Shown piece after piece: positions 7,899-17,033 of a DNA stretch of 64,000 nucleotides. Source of the DNA: Effusibacillus consociatus (GTDB lineage: Bacteria > Bacillota > Bacilli > Tumebacillales > Effusibacillaceae); the NCBI RefSeq assembly GCF_042652925.1, contig NZ_JBHSHC010000096.1, positions 62,001 through 126,000 of the forward strand, read 5' to 3'. The notes under the pieces were generated by a model. It did no database searches and was not told where the DNA came from. It saw only the letters and a program-made list of their open reading frames with translations. A program made the position numbers and the translations under genes. Position 1 is the stretch's first letter. Each line of letters begins with the position of its first letter.

Positions 7899-9173
7899 AT
7901 GAAAATCATTGAAGAATTGCTCCAGAACGTTCCTCTCCCGCGAATGGTGAAAGTACGGCAGAAGTTCCATGCACCTGAAGTCTCCGATGTCCCTGCGGCT
8001 GTTCACCAGGCGATTCAGGAGGCAGGGGTTTTGTCCCGGATTGCGAAGGGTGACCGGGTAGCGATTGCAGTAGGAAGCCGTGGAGTGGCAGATATTCCGA
8101 TTCTTGTGAGGGAAGTGGTTAACACCGTAAACTCCGTGGGAGGCGAACCGTTCATTGTTCCCGCTATGGGCAGCCATGGGGGGGCATCCGCCGAGGGACA
8201 AACTGAAGTGCTGGAACAATTGGGAGTTACCGAATCTTTTATCGGTGCTCCGATCCTCTCAAGTATGGACGTAGTTGAGGCAGGGAGGCTTCCCAACGGC
8301 CTTCCGGTCTACGTGGACAAATACGCTTACGAAGCGGATAAGGTCATAGTTATCAACCGGATTAAACCTCATACCGCATTTCGGGGGCCGGTCGAAAGCG
8401 GTCTCATGAAAATGATTACGATTGGGCTTGGAAAGCAAAAAGGAGCTGATGCCGCCCATGCATACAGCTTCAAATATATGGCGGAGCACGTTCCGGCAAT
8501 GGCCAGGATCACTTTGAGCAAAGTGCCGATCATCTTTGGACTGGGAACGATTGAAAACGCATATGATCGACCAGCCAAAATTGTTGCGGTTCCCGCAGAG
8601 AAATTTGAAGAGATTGAGCCCCAGCTGCTGCTAGAGGCAAAAGCGTTAATGCCGAGAATCATGTTTGATCCTATTGATGTTTTGGTGGTTGACGAAATAG
8701 GCAAAAACATTTCCGGTGACGGAATGGATCCGAATATCACAGGGAGATATGGAACCCCTTACGCAAGCGGCGGTCCTCAGGTCAACCGTATTGCCGTACT
8801 CGGTTTAACTGAGAAGACTCACGGCAACGCAAATGGAATCGGTTTGGCGGATGTAACAACCCGCAAAGTGTTTGAATCCATCGAGTGGGAAAAAGGATAT
8901 GCGAATGCGCTAACCAGTACGGTAGTCAGTATGGTGAAACTGCCCATGTTTCTCGAAACAGAAGAACTGGCGGTCAAAGCTGCGATTAAGATCAGCAATC
9001 TATTTGATTTATCAAAAGTTAGACTCGTCCGGATCCATAATACGCTTGAATTGGAGAATATCTGGATCTCGGAAAGCCTGATTCCGGAAGCAAGAGCGAA
9101 CGAAGATATTGAGATCCTGACCGAACCGGTTCCAATGCATTTTTCTGAACACCGATACGTCGATATTTCTTAA
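7899..9173 (+). CDS. LarA-family (DUF2088) nickel-dependent racemase/epimerase-like protein
   Basis: 424 residues, the same size as canonical lactate racemase LarA. LarA carries a nickel-pincer nucleotide bound to a lysine and isomerises 2-hydroxy acids. Equivalents of the active-site blocks can be placed: 'AVGSRGVAD' (about 50, for the SDxTRP region), 'AMGSHGG' (about 88, for GTH), 'IKPHTAF' (about 155) and 'ESGLMKMITIGLGKQKGA' (about 165-182, with candidate pincer lysines). It is clearly related to the protein at 30688. The neighbours are a TRAP transporter and a galactonate-type dehydratase, which suggests 2-epimerisation of an aldonate (inference). The cofactor enzymes are encoded at 37763-40561. 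GAGGAGG precedes the ATG. Confidence 0.85.
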   Translation: MKIIEELLQNVPLPRMVKVRQKFHAPEVSDVPAAVHQAIQEAGVLSRIAKGDRVAIAVGSRGVADIPILVREVVNTVNSVGGEPFIVPAMGSHGGASAEGQTEVLEQLGVTESFIGAPILSSMDVVEAGRLPNGLPVYVDKYAYEADKVIVINRIKPHTAFRGPVESGLMKMITIGLGKQKGADAAHAYSFKYMAEHVPAMARITLSKVPIIFGLGTIENAYDRPAKIVAVPAEKFEEIEPQLLLEAKALMPRIMFDPIDVLVVDEIGKNISGDGMDPNITGRYGTPYASGGPQVNRIAVLGLTEKTHGNANGIGLADVTTRKVFESIEWEKGYANALTSTVVSMVKLPMFLETEELAVKAAIKISNLFDLSKVRLVRIHNTLELENIWISESLIPEARANEDIEILTEPVPMHFSEHRYVDIS

Positions 9174-9187
9174 AAGGGGGCTTTTCC

Positions 9188-10336
9188 ATGAAAATAACGA
9201 AATTTACCCTCTACAAAGTCTCGCCCCGGTGGCTCTTTCTAAAAGTAGAAACGGATCAAGGGATCACCGGATGGGGGGAGCCGATTGTTGAAGGAAGAGC
9301 TGATACGGTGGAAGCTTGTGTCAACGAATTGAGTGAATATCTCATCGGTCAAGATCCCCTGCGAATCGAAGACCATTGGCAGGTCCTATACCGCGGCGGG
9401 TTTTATCGGGGCGGCCCCATCCTGACCAGTGCCCTGTCCGGAATTGAACAAGCCTTGTGGGATATTAAAGGCAAATTTTATAACGTTCCTGTGTATCAGA
9501 TGCTTGGCGGTGCCGCACGGGACAAAGTACGTGTCTATTCCTGGATTGGAGGCGACCGTCCGCAGGATGTAGGGGCTGCCGCCAAAGAAAAGGTGGATGC
9601 CGGATTCACGGCGGTGAAGATGAATGCTACCGAAGAGATGAATTATATCGATAGTACATCCAGGGTAGAAGCTGTGGTGGAGCGAATTGCGGCCGTTCGT
9701 GAAGCGGTTGGCAAAGATGTCGGGATTGGGATCGACTTCCACGGCCGGGTTCATAAAGCAATGGCCAAAATTCTGGCCAAAGAACTGGAACCTTACCGAC
9801 CCATGTTCCTGGAGGAACCTGTGCTTCCTGAAAATAATGAGGCACTCCGGGAAATTGCACACCATACGACAACCCCGATTGCAACGGGGGAAAGACAATA
9901 TACCCGCTGGGGATTCAAACAGTTATTGATCGATGGATATGTCGACATTATTCAACCGGATTTGTCTCATGCCGGCGGTATTCTTGAAGTGAAGAAGATA
10001 GCGGCAATGGCCGAGGCTTTTGATGTGGCGGTGGCTCCTCATTGTCCGCTTGGACCTATTGCACTTGCTTCTTCATTACAGGTAGACGCATGCACTCCGA
10101 ACGTGTTTATTCAGGAACAAAGTTTGGGTATCCACTATAACCAGGGAAGCGATTTGCTGGATTACTTGGCAGATCCCACGATCTTTAAATATGTGGACGG
10201 CTTTGTCGAGATCCCCCAAGGCCCCGGTCTCGGTATCGAGATTAATGAAGTGCGGGTGAAGGAAGCAGCTCTGGAGGGTCATAATTGGAAAAATCCGGTT
10301 TGGCGTCATGAAGACGGAAGTGTAGCGGAGTGGTAA
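9188..10336 (+). CDS. dgoD: D-galactonate dehydratase-like enolase-superfamily enzyme
   Basis: 382 residues, the length of E. coli DgoD, with very similar blocks: 'RWLFLKVETDQGITGWGEP', 'VEGRADTVEA', 'YRGGFYRGGPILTSALSGIE' and 'VYSWIGGDRPQDV'. The enolase-superfamily barrel carries the metal-binding acids ('IDFHGR', 'LEEPVLPEN', 'ATGERQ') and a C-terminal 'APHCPLGPIA' with a catalytic His. It dehydrates D-galactonate, or a similar aldonate, to the 2-keto-3-deoxy acid. The kinase at 13621 and the aldolase at 14586 would complete a DeLey-Doudoroff-type route. The exact aldonate cannot be fixed from sequence alone. Confidence 0.85.
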   Translation: MKITKFTLYKVSPRWLFLKVETDQGITGWGEPIVEGRADTVEACVNELSEYLIGQDPLRIEDHWQVLYRGGFYRGGPILTSALSGIEQALWDIKGKFYNVPVYQMLGGAARDKVRVYSWIGGDRPQDVGAAAKEKVDAGFTAVKMNATEEMNYIDSTSRVEAVVERIAAVREAVGKDVGIGIDFHGRVHKAMAKILAKELEPYRPMFLEEPVLPENNEALREIAHHTTTPIATGERQYTRWGFKQLLIDGYVDIIQPDLSHAGGILEVKKIAAMAEAFDVAVAPHCPLGPIALASSLQVDACTPNVFIQEQSLGIHYNQGSDLLDYLADPTIFKYVDGFVEIPQGPGLGIEINEVRVKEAALEGHNWKNPVWRHEDGSVAEW

Positions 10337-10340
10337 GTGG

Positions 10341-10401
10341 GCCCACCAAAGTGAAGTGAAGCGTTGTTGCTTATTCCGAGTACTTTGGCGGGGACCCGGA
10401 A
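10341..10401 (+). repeat. Structured intergenic repeat, copy B
   Basis: The stem CCCACCAAAGT (10342-10352) pairs with ACTTTGGCGGG (10382-10392) with one A-C mismatch. An inner hairpin AAGC/GCTT, a loop TTCCG (10374-10378) and a 3' CGGAA (10397-10401) follow, as in copy A at 1474. Relative to copy A, one G-C pair is changed to C-G, which supports selection on base pairing. It lies directly after the dehydratase stop codon. Confidence 0.7.
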
Positions 10402-10437
10402 GAGCGTAAAACTTGAAAGTCAGGGGGGACAGGTTAA

Positions 10438-12639
10438 GTGGCCGTGAAATATCCATCGATAAATAATCCGGTTAATCCATATCGGGATAATGTACAGGGG
10501 AAAGCAAATGAACCGATTTGTGTTGCCGGTCTGCTCGACCGTTCCAAACAGATTCTTGGTTCCGGTTATGAAGGTCCCAAGCCGGACTGGTCGCTGGAAG
10601 AAATTTATGACAGGCTGGAAGAGAATGCTCCCCGTATTGCAATTATAGGCGGGTCTCCTGATCATCCGGCCCACATCATGGATTTTCAAACTTCGGCTCG
10701 TGCAGCCATCCGCATCTGGCAAAACGGAGGGGTCCCGTTCTATTTTTCCACACCTGTGATGTGTGATGGAACCGCCCAGAGCAACCAAGGGATGAGCTAT
10801 TCTTTGCAAAGCCGCAATGCAGTGGCCCAAATGGTTGTGAACCAGATGGAGTCGCACAGTTACCATGGCGCATTTGTGATTCAGGGATGTGATAAACAAC
10901 CGCTTGGCGTTGTCAGTGCATTGGCTCATTTGGACCGCATCAGAAAGATGAGGGGAGAAGCACCCTTCTTTGCAACGTTTGCTCCTGCCCATGTACTGCA
11001 GGGAGGGACGATTCCTTCCGATTTATTCGCCGAATTGGAAGAGGTGGCGAAACGGGCAGAGCAATTGGGAGCATTTGATATTGCCTACGATTTGCGGGAT
11101 GCGATGGCGTATATTTTACAATGCTCTTCGAACACAGCCTTCCAGGGAGTACTCGAACGGGCAGCGGAAAGAGACATCATTACGAAAGCTGTCCGCAAAG
11201 ATTTTGAAAAAAGATTGGCTGTCGCTACATGTGACGGAAAAGGGGGAGTCTGCGCTTTCAATGGTACCGGCAACAGCTCCCGACATCTGGTTGCGGGAAT
11301 GGGTTTGGTCCACCCGTCACTGGAACTGTTGACAGATCCTCCAAGCCAGGAAGCAATCAATCAATCTCTTGACAGTCTTTCAACCATGATCAATGACCCG
11401 GTATTCGGGGTCTCGAATATCATGGCCGCGAATATTAAAAATGCGATTCGCATACACAGTGCATCAGGCGGATCGACAAATTTGATGATGCATATGGTTG
11501 CTGCCATGCTTTACGGCGGCTATAAGTTTAGCCTTTGGGATTTGGACCAGATCCACCATGAGCATCCGGTTCCGGATTTATTCGATTACAGTTTGACACA
11601 AGGCAGGGATATTTTCGTACTTGCGTCACAGTGCTGCAGCGGCAGCATCCGGGGCATGGAAACGTTATTTCATGAGTTGTTGGAAAACGGGGTTCCGATG
11701 GATGCGGATGCTCCAACCGTTACCGGTACTGCTTGGCGGGAACGGCTTCAAAACAGAGAGCGTTTATCCGCGCTAAATGTTAGCGAAAATCCGATTATTT
11801 TAGCGGATCCCCGACGGTCGTTTAGCGGTGTTGATGTATTAACAGGCAACTTTTTTGAAAGTGCGGTTGTAAAAATCAGCGGCATGCCAACTTCCCAGTT
11901 GGATGAATTTGATAAAAAAGCGGCATTTGTTCTCTACTACGAAAATGAGGATGATGCAAACCGCGGTCTGCTGGACTCCAATTTGATGGAGACTTTAAAG
12001 CTGGAGCGCTGCTTCAGCCATGACAATTTGTTGGCTGCACTAAAATATAATTCTCCGGAAGAGTACCCGAATTTGAAAGATTTGGATTACGAATCCCTGT
12101 TTGACAGGTTGGTAGAGAAAGCGATTCTAAAGATTGCCGTTATTATATCGGGTCAAGGTCCTGTCGCATTCGGGATGCCGGAGATGTTTACTCCGATGCA
12201 GCACATCAACGCTAACCGTTCCTTGAAACGTTTGGCGACGTTGATCAGTGACGGACGATATTCCGGTGTAACTTACGGTGCCGCTATCGGCCATATGACA
12301 CCTGAAGCCCTCGAGGGCGGAGGCATTCTCTATCTCAAAACAGGTGATCTTCTCTATCTCAATCTGCGTGAACGCCAAATTCAGTTTGTCGATGAGACGG
12401 CATTCCGGAACGGTTCACTTCAGTTCGAGTTTGATTCAGTTCGCAAAGAGAGAAATGGTTTAGGGGAAGAGAGATTGGCGAGGATTCGAAAGCGGCAGCG
12501 GCTCGTTGCAGCCAGCAACCGAATGTACGGACATACCGATGCCGCTCTAGGAGTTGTTCCCCTGGCGGTGGCGGAAGAAGCCGAGCTCGATTACAGAAAG
12601 GATATAAAACTGCCTGTTGCAGACCAAGTAATGAGATGA
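10438..12639 (+). CDS. IlvD/Edd-family sugar-acid dehydratase (YjhG/YagF D-xylonate dehydratase type)
   Basis: 733 residues, longer than the roughly 655 of E. coli YjhG/YagF. Iron-sulfur/dehydratase motifs are seen: 'VMCDGTAQSNQGMSYSLQSR' (about 101-120), 'IQGCDKQPLGV' (about 143-153), 'SGGSTNLMMH' (about 343) and 'SDGRYSG' near the C-terminal domain. YjhG/YagF enzymes dehydrate D-xylonate and related aldonates to 2-keto-3-deoxy acids. The GTG at 10438 has GGGGGG 9 bases upstream. Its stop overlaps the next reading frame's upstream ATG (ATGA), but the next gene probably starts 27 bases later. It is the second dehydratase family in this cluster, which suggests more than one aldonate substrate. 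Confidence 0.87.
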   Translation: MAVKYPSINNPVNPYRDNVQGKANEPICVAGLLDRSKQILGSGYEGPKPDWSLEEIYDRLEENAPRIAIIGGSPDHPAHIMDFQTSARAAIRIWQNGGVPFYFSTPVMCDGTAQSNQGMSYSLQSRNAVAQMVVNQMESHSYHGAFVIQGCDKQPLGVVSALAHLDRIRKMRGEAPFFATFAPAHVLQGGTIPSDLFAELEEVAKRAEQLGAFDIAYDLRDAMAYILQCSSNTAFQGVLERAAERDIITKAVRKDFEKRLAVATCDGKGGVCAFNGTGNSSRHLVAGMGLVHPSLELLTDPPSQEAINQSLDSLSTMINDPVFGVSNIMAANIKNAIRIHSASGGSTNLMMHMVAAMLYGGYKFSLWDLDQIHHEHPVPDLFDYSLTQGRDIFVLASQCCSGSIRGMETLFHELLENGVPMDADAPTVTGTAWRERLQNRERLSALNVSENPIILADPRRSFSGVDVLTGNFFESAVVKISGMPTSQLDEFDKKAAFVLYYENEDDANRGLLDSNLMETLKLERCFSHDNLLAALKYNSPEEYPNLKDLDYESLFDRLVEKAILKIAVIISGQGPVAFGMPEMFTPMQHINANRSLKRLATLISDGRYSGVTYGAAIGHMTPEALEGGGILYLKTGDLLYLNLRERQIQFVDETAFRNGSLQFEFDSVRKERNGLGEERLARIRKRQRLVAASNRMYGHTDAALGVVPLAVAEEAELDYRKDIKLPVADQVMR

Positions 12640-12665
12640 TTCACAATTCGGAAGGAGGCAATCCC

Positions 12666-13616
12666 TTGAATCAGACAAGAGATACAATCCAAAAACTTGG
12701 CTTTCCCGCCGGAGATTGTCATGAATTGCCCACATCTGCCAAGACGTTTCCTGACGGAGCCCAATACCGTGTTGAAATTCCCAGTGTTGAAGGGCCAGCC
12801 TCTTTTGAAGCGGTTGTGCAAGCTTGTGAAGATTACGAAGTAGTAATCCACCGAATCTCGCAAGGCAGCGGTATCATGCTCCTTACAGATGACGAGCTCA
12901 GCCAAATGGCGGAAATCGGCAGGAGAGAAAAGCTCGAAGTCAGTTTGTTTGTCGGTCCCCGCGGATCATGGGACATTACCCCGATGCAATGGGCCAGTGC
13001 CGGGAAAATCGCGGCTCTTAGAGTGCAGGGGATGGACCAGCTGGTTTATTCCATTGAAGATATCAAACGGGCCTGCAGTATGGGAATCCGCAGCATCTTG
13101 GCAGCAGATGAAGGTCTCTTATGGCTGGTCAACGAATTTAAGAAAATAGGTGAATTGCCGAATGATTTGGTAGTGAAAATTTCGGTGCAAATGGCTCATT
13201 CCAATCCGGTATCGATTCGTCTCATCGAACAAATTGGGGCCGGAACGTACAATGTGCCAACAGACTTGACATTGGCTCGTCTGGCGGCAATCCGGCAGGC
13301 GGTCGATATCCCGATCGATATTTATGTCGAGGCGCCGGATGATATTGGCGGTTTTATAAGACATTACGACATCCCTGAGATTATCAGGGTAGCGGCTCCT
13401 GTCTATATTAAGTTCGGACTGCGCAACTCGCCCAATATTTATCCGTCCGGAACCCATCTGGAAACGACTTCGGTTGCATTGTGCAGAGAACGTGTTCGGA
13501 GAGCCCGACTCGGTCAGGATCTGATCAAACGATATGCACCCCACCTGAAAACATCGGAAAGGGGAGCTGCGGGACTGGCGATTCCTAAGGGACTGGCGGT
13601 TCCTGCGGCAAAGTAA
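12666..13616 (+). CDS. Conserved protein of unknown function, probable TIM-barrel (U32-peptidase-like)
   Basis: About 316 residues. I do not recognise a precise family. The pattern of short beta strands followed by helices ('VEVSLFVGPRG'-like, 'IDIYVEAPDDIGG', 'IRSILAADEGLLW') resembles a TIM barrel, possibly of the U32-peptidase-like group; this is a weak assignment. There are no signal peptide or membrane segments. TTG 12666 is chosen because GGAGG (12654-12658) is 7 bases upstream; the ATG at 12636 has none. It is tightly packed between a dehydratase and 2-keto-3-deoxygluconate kinase, so a role in the same pathway is likely, for example as an isomerase, aldolase or accessory enzyme. Confidence 0.7.
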   Translation: MNQTRDTIQKLGFPAGDCHELPTSAKTFPDGAQYRVEIPSVEGPASFEAVVQACEDYEVVIHRISQGSGIMLLTDDELSQMAEIGRREKLEVSLFVGPRGSWDITPMQWASAGKIAALRVQGMDQLVYSIEDIKRACSMGIRSILAADEGLLWLVNEFKKIGELPNDLVVKISVQMAHSNPVSIRLIEQIGAGTYNVPTDLTLARLAAIRQAVDIPIDIYVEAPDDIGGFIRHYDIPEIIRVAAPVYIKFGLRNSPNIYPSGTHLETTSVALCRERVRRARLGQDLIKRYAPHLKTSERGAAGLAIPKGLAVPAAK

Positions 13617-13620
13617 TGCA

Positions 13621-14565
13621 ATGGACGTTATAACATTCGGAGAAACGATGGTGCTCTTCAATCCGGTATCTGTTGGACCGCTGCGATACGCGGCACAATT
13701 TGAAAAAACAATTGGCGGAGCGGAATCGAATGTTGCAATCGGTCTTGCCCGGTTGGGACATCAGGTTGGCTGGATCAGTCGTCTGGGGAATGACGAATTC
13801 GGATTGTATGTCCGGAATTTTATTCGCGGAGAGGGAGTAGATACCTCGCGGGTTGTTTTTGATGATCAGCATCCGACCGCCGTGTTTTTTAAAGAACGGC
13901 AGATGGGACAGGAGCCCAAAGTCTACTATTACCGCAAAGGATCGGCTGCAAGTCATATGACTCCGCACGATCTGGATCCGGCTTACATTACCCAAGCCAA
14001 ATATCTGCATGTAACGGGAATCACTCCGGCCTTAAGTCCCTCATGTGCCGATACTGTGAATCATGCGATTGAATTGGCAAATCAAAATCACATCACAGTC
14101 GTCTTTGATCCGAATATACGTTTGAAACTGTGGTCAAAAGAAGAAGCACGAGACGTATTAATGGATGTAGCGAGCAAATGTGACATTGTGATGCCCGGGA
14201 TTGAAGAAGGTGAAATTCTTACGGGAGAAACTGAGCCGGAACATATTGCCGCCTGCCTTTTGGAAAATGGATCCAAGGTGGTTGTGATTAAGCTTGGTGA
14301 GCGGGGTGCTTATTACGCTGCTGCCGGAGAAGCTGGGTATGTTGAAGGATTCCCGGTCAAGCAAATTATCGATCCGATAGGTGCTGGGGATGCGTTCGCA
14401 GCCGGTTTTCTGTCAGGACTTCTCAGAGGCTGGACTTATAAAGAAGCTGTTCGGCTCGGAAATCAAACAGGTGCATTGGCATTAACTGTTGTTGGAGACG
14501 TCGAAGGACTGCCGTTTTGGTCCCAGGTCGACCCCGATCACAATAAGAAAGAAGTATTTCGATAG
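13621..14565 (+). CDS. kdgK: 2-keto-3-deoxygluconate kinase-like PfkB-family sugar kinase
   Basis: 314 residues with a PfkB fold. The N-terminal 'MDVITFGETMVLFNP' and 'GGAESNVAIGLARLG' form the substrate-binding side. The C-terminal 'DPIGAGDAFAAGFLSGLL' contains the catalytic Asp and anion hole (GAGD). KDG kinases phosphorylate 2-keto-3-deoxy-gluconate or -galactonate at C6. The gene starts 4 bases after the preceding stop with no clear ribosome binding site, so translation is probably coupled. The downstream aldolase would split the product into pyruvate and glyceraldehyde 3-phosphate. Confidence 0.88.
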   Translation: MDVITFGETMVLFNPVSVGPLRYAAQFEKTIGGAESNVAIGLARLGHQVGWISRLGNDEFGLYVRNFIRGEGVDTSRVVFDDQHPTAVFFKERQMGQEPKVYYYRKGSAASHMTPHDLDPAYITQAKYLHVTGITPALSPSCADTVNHAIELANQNHITVVFDPNIRLKLWSKEEARDVLMDVASKCDIVMPGIEEGEILTGETEPEHIAACLLENGSKVVVIKLGERGAYYAAAGEAGYVEGFPVKQIIDPIGAGDAFAAGFLSGLLRGWTYKEAVRLGNQTGALALTVVGDVEGLPFWSQVDPDHNKKEVFR

Positions 14566-14585
14566 TTTGGGGAGGTGGAATTTGG

Positions 14586-15233
14586 ATGCTGCCTAAAGTT
14601 TCTTTGCTGCAGCGGCTTACCGAAAGCGGTGTGATTGCAGTGATCCGCCGGGTCCCGGAAGAAGCCATGGAACAAGTTGCGGAGAGTCTCGTTGCAGGAG
14701 GTGTAACCTCCCTCGAAGTTACCATAGACAGTCAGAGTGCTTTCGCTGTTATACGAAAGCTGTCTGCCAGATTAAAAAACCGGGCGGTTGTTGGTGCAGG
14801 TACTGTGATAGACGGTGAATCGGCGCGGCTGGCAATCGAGAGCGGAGCTGATTTCCTGTTCAGCCCCAGCCTCCATCAAGATGTGATCCGAACGGCTTTG
14901 CGATACGGAAAAATTGCCGTCCCGGGAGTTATGACTCCAACTGAGATGATAACAGCCATCGAGTGGGGCGCGGATCTCGTTAAGATCTTCCCCGCAGAAG
15001 GTCTTGGAGTTCAGTACATCAAGGATATAAAAGCCCCTTTTCCGCATGTGCCGGTGATCCCGACCGGAGGAGTCAATCTTGAGAATGTGGCATCTTTTAT
15101 TGAAGCGGGAGTTGCCGCGGTCGGGATTGGTGGAAACCTGGTTGACCGGAGAGCAATTGAATCGAACGATTTTGACAAGATTACGGAAATTGCGAAACAA
15201 TATGTGGAAGCCATTCGGAAGGCGAGGGGGTGA
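14586..15233 (+). CDS. eda: KDPG/KDPGal aldolase family protein
   Basis: 215 residues, the normal length for bacterial KDPG aldolase. The Schiff-base lysine is in 'ADLVKIFPAEGLG' (about 130-142), the catalytic Glu in 'SLEVTIDS' and the phosphate site in 'IPTGGVNLEN'. It cleaves 2-keto-3-deoxy-6-phospho-gluconate or -galactonate to pyruvate and glyceraldehyde 3-phosphate. GGGGAGG lies a few bases before the ATG. Its stop overlaps the following IclR gene, so the regulator is co-transcribed with its pathway. Confidence 0.9.
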   Translation: MLPKVSLLQRLTESGVIAVIRRVPEEAMEQVAESLVAGGVTSLEVTIDSQSAFAVIRKLSARLKNRAVVGAGTVIDGESARLAIESGADFLFSPSLHQDVIRTALRYGKIAVPGVMTPTEMITAIEWGADLVKIFPAEGLGVQYIKDIKAPFPHVPVIPTGGVNLENVASFIEAGVAAVGIGGNLVDRRAIESNDFDKITEIAKQYVEAIRKARG

Positions 15234-16039
15234 GAGAATTGCCAATTATTCAAGCTGTTGACCGGGCACTTCGGATCTTGGATTTATTTGATGAGCATGA
15301 GACAGAGCTTAAGATTACGGATATCAGCGACCGGATGGGATTGCACAAAAGCACGGTTCACTCTTTGTTAAAAACCCTGCAAGTACACGGCTATATTGAA
15401 CAAAACCCGGAAAACGGAAAATACAAGCTGGGACTGAAATTGTTGGAACGTGGGAATTTCGTGATTCACAGTTTGGACCTGCGGCCAATCGCAAGGAAGT
15501 ATCTGCTGAATTTGACGGAGCAAACAGGGTTAACTACTCATCTTGTGATTCTTGACGGAAAAGAAGGCGTATACATTGATAAAGTGGAAGGAACTTCCGG
15601 AATCGTCGCGTATTCACGTATAGGCCGAAGAGTTCCCATCCATTCCAGTGCCGTTGGGAAAGTGCTGGTCGCTTTTAAAAATTTGGAAGAAATCAAAAAG
15701 ATTCTTCACGGATATGTTTATACTGTCCACACTGCCAACACCATCACGAATGAACAGGACTTCCTAAAAGAGCTTGAGAACGTGCGTTCTTTAGGATATG
15801 CCATTGATAACCAAGAGAATGAACCGGGTGTTCGCTGTGTGGCTGTTCCGATACGAAATCATTCGGGTCAAGTAGTGGCCGCAGCCAGTATGTCCACTCC
15901 TATATCAAGTCTTGGTGATCAGCCGGTGGAGAATGTATTGCTCCTATTAAGGCAGGCGGCAGATGAAATATCCCAACAGATGGGATATGGGATTCACCTC
16001 TCACGAGAGTTGAAGACGGTGGCAGAACTATTGAGATAA
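15230..16039 (+). CDS. IclR-family transcriptional regulator (second, complete)
   Basis: 269 residues. The winged HTH is at about 5-65 ('IQAVDRALRILDLFDEH', 'MGLHKSTVHSLLKTLQ'). The effector domain follows ('VPIHSSAVGKVLVAF', 'AVPIRNHSGQVVAAASMSTP'). The start is either GTG 15230, which overlaps the aldolase stop, or TTG 15239 with GAGGGGGTG just upstream; both give the same domains. It closes the first catabolic operon and lies just before the palindrome at 16082-16098, which overlaps the promoter of the next unit. It is therefore a strong candidate for the regulator of the FAH-UxaA-dehydrogenase genes and of the TRAP operon. Confidence 0.92.
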   Translation: MRELPIIQAVDRALRILDLFDEHETELKITDISDRMGLHKSTVHSLLKTLQVHGYIEQNPENGKYKLGLKLLERGNFVIHSLDLRPIARKYLLNLTEQTGLTTHLVILDGKEGVYIDKVEGTSGIVAYSRIGRRVPIHSSAVGKVLVAFKNLEEIKKILHGYVYTVHTANTITNEQDFLKELENVRSLGYAIDNQENEPGVRCVAVPIRNHSGQVVAAASMSTPISSLGDQPVENVLLLLRQAADEISQQMGYGIHLSRELKTVAELLR

Positions 16040-16081
16040 GCTGGTGTCATTTAGACACTAGTAGCTAATGAACAAAACACG

Positions 16082-16098
16082 GTTTTATAATATAAAAC
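16082..16098. promoter_or_regulatory. Putative IclR operator 3 (perfect palindrome) with -10 box
   Basis: GTTTTATAATATAAAAC is a perfect 17-bp palindrome with a central A and contains TATAAT (16087-16092). It lies only 18 bases before the FAH gene start, so bound protein would block the promoter. No good -35 box is visible. It matches the sites at 2601 and 2663. Confidence 0.75.
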
Positions 16099-16116
16099 TT
16101 TCGGAGGTGCATTTCC

Positions 16117-17019
16117 ATGCGTATTATTCGTTTCTTAAATGAAAACAATCTCCCGACTCTTGCTGTATTGACAGACGCAGATCAAGTTTATCAACTGCGT
16201 TTTGCAAACTTTATCGAATTGGTTCAGAAGGCCGATCAGCAAAACACCACGCCGTTTGTGCTGGTGCAATCGGTAATTCAAGAATCTGCTCCTTTGAATG
16301 CAGACTTTGATGATTTGCACTTGCTCGTCCCTATCGAAGCGCCCGAAGTTTGGGCATCCGGGGTCACTTATGAAAGAAGCAAAGATGCCCGAAATTATGA
16401 ATCTACCGGCGGCAAGTTGGATGTTACGACATTCTATGACAAAGTCTATGATGCCGAACGGCCAGAGATTTTCTTTAAATCTACGTCAGCCCGTACGGTA
16501 GGACCCAATGACAGCGTTTATTTGCGAAGTGATTCGCACTGGCAAATTCCTGAACCGGAATTAGGTGTCGTGATCAATAAGGAAGGCAAAATTCTTGGCT
16601 ATACGATTGGCAATGATATGAGTTCCCGTGATATTGAAGGCGAGAATCCATTGTATCTTCCGCAAGCGAAAATATGGAAGAATTCTTGTGCAATCGGCCC
16701 TGCGATTCGGCTGGTGGAAACGGTCGAAGACCCATACAAATTCGAAATCGTGTGCCGAATTTTCCGCAATGGAGAAAAAGTGGTCGAAGGGTCCGCAAGT
16801 ACCGGACAACTCAAGAGAAAATTGGACGAACTCGTATCTTATCTTGTCCGAGACAATGTCATATTTGACGGCACAGTGCTCTTGACCGGAACTTGTATTA
16901 TTCCACCAAACGAATTTACTCTGGAGGATGGAGATCGAATCGAGATCGAAATCCCGGGGATCGGGGTGCTGAATAACCCGGTCAAAGCGCAAGCGCCTGT
17001 AATGCAAAATGTTGGATAA
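16117..17019 (+). CDS. FAH-family protein, likely 2-keto-3-deoxy-sugar-acid dehydratase
   Basis: 300 residues with FAH-fold blocks: 'VWASGVTYERSKDARN' (about 78-93), 'EPELGVVINKEGKILGYTIG' and 'NDMSSRDIEGENPLYLPQAK'. The C-terminal 'LLTGTCIIPPNEFTLEDGD' is also typical. This sub-type resembles 2-keto-3-deoxy-D-arabinonate/xylonate dehydratases, which make alpha-ketoglutarate semialdehyde in Weimberg-type pathways. A semialdehyde dehydrogenase-like gene at 18532 supports that role. A hydrolase acting on other diketo acids cannot be excluded. TCGGAGG precedes the ATG, and the operator at 16082 covers its promoter. Confidence 0.82.
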   Translation: MRIIRFLNENNLPTLAVLTDADQVYQLRFANFIELVQKADQQNTTPFVLVQSVIQESAPLNADFDDLHLLVPIEAPEVWASGVTYERSKDARNYESTGGKLDVTTFYDKVYDAERPEIFFKSTSARTVGPNDSVYLRSDSHWQIPEPELGVVINKEGKILGYTIGNDMSSRDIEGENPLYLPQAKIWKNSCAIGPAIRLVETVEDPYKFEIVCRIFRNGEKVVEGSASTGQLKRKLDELVSYLVRDNVIFDGTVLLTGTCIIPPNEFTLEDGDRIEIEIPGIGVLNNPVKAQAPVMQNVG

Positions 17020-17033
17020 AAAAGGAGGTCCCT

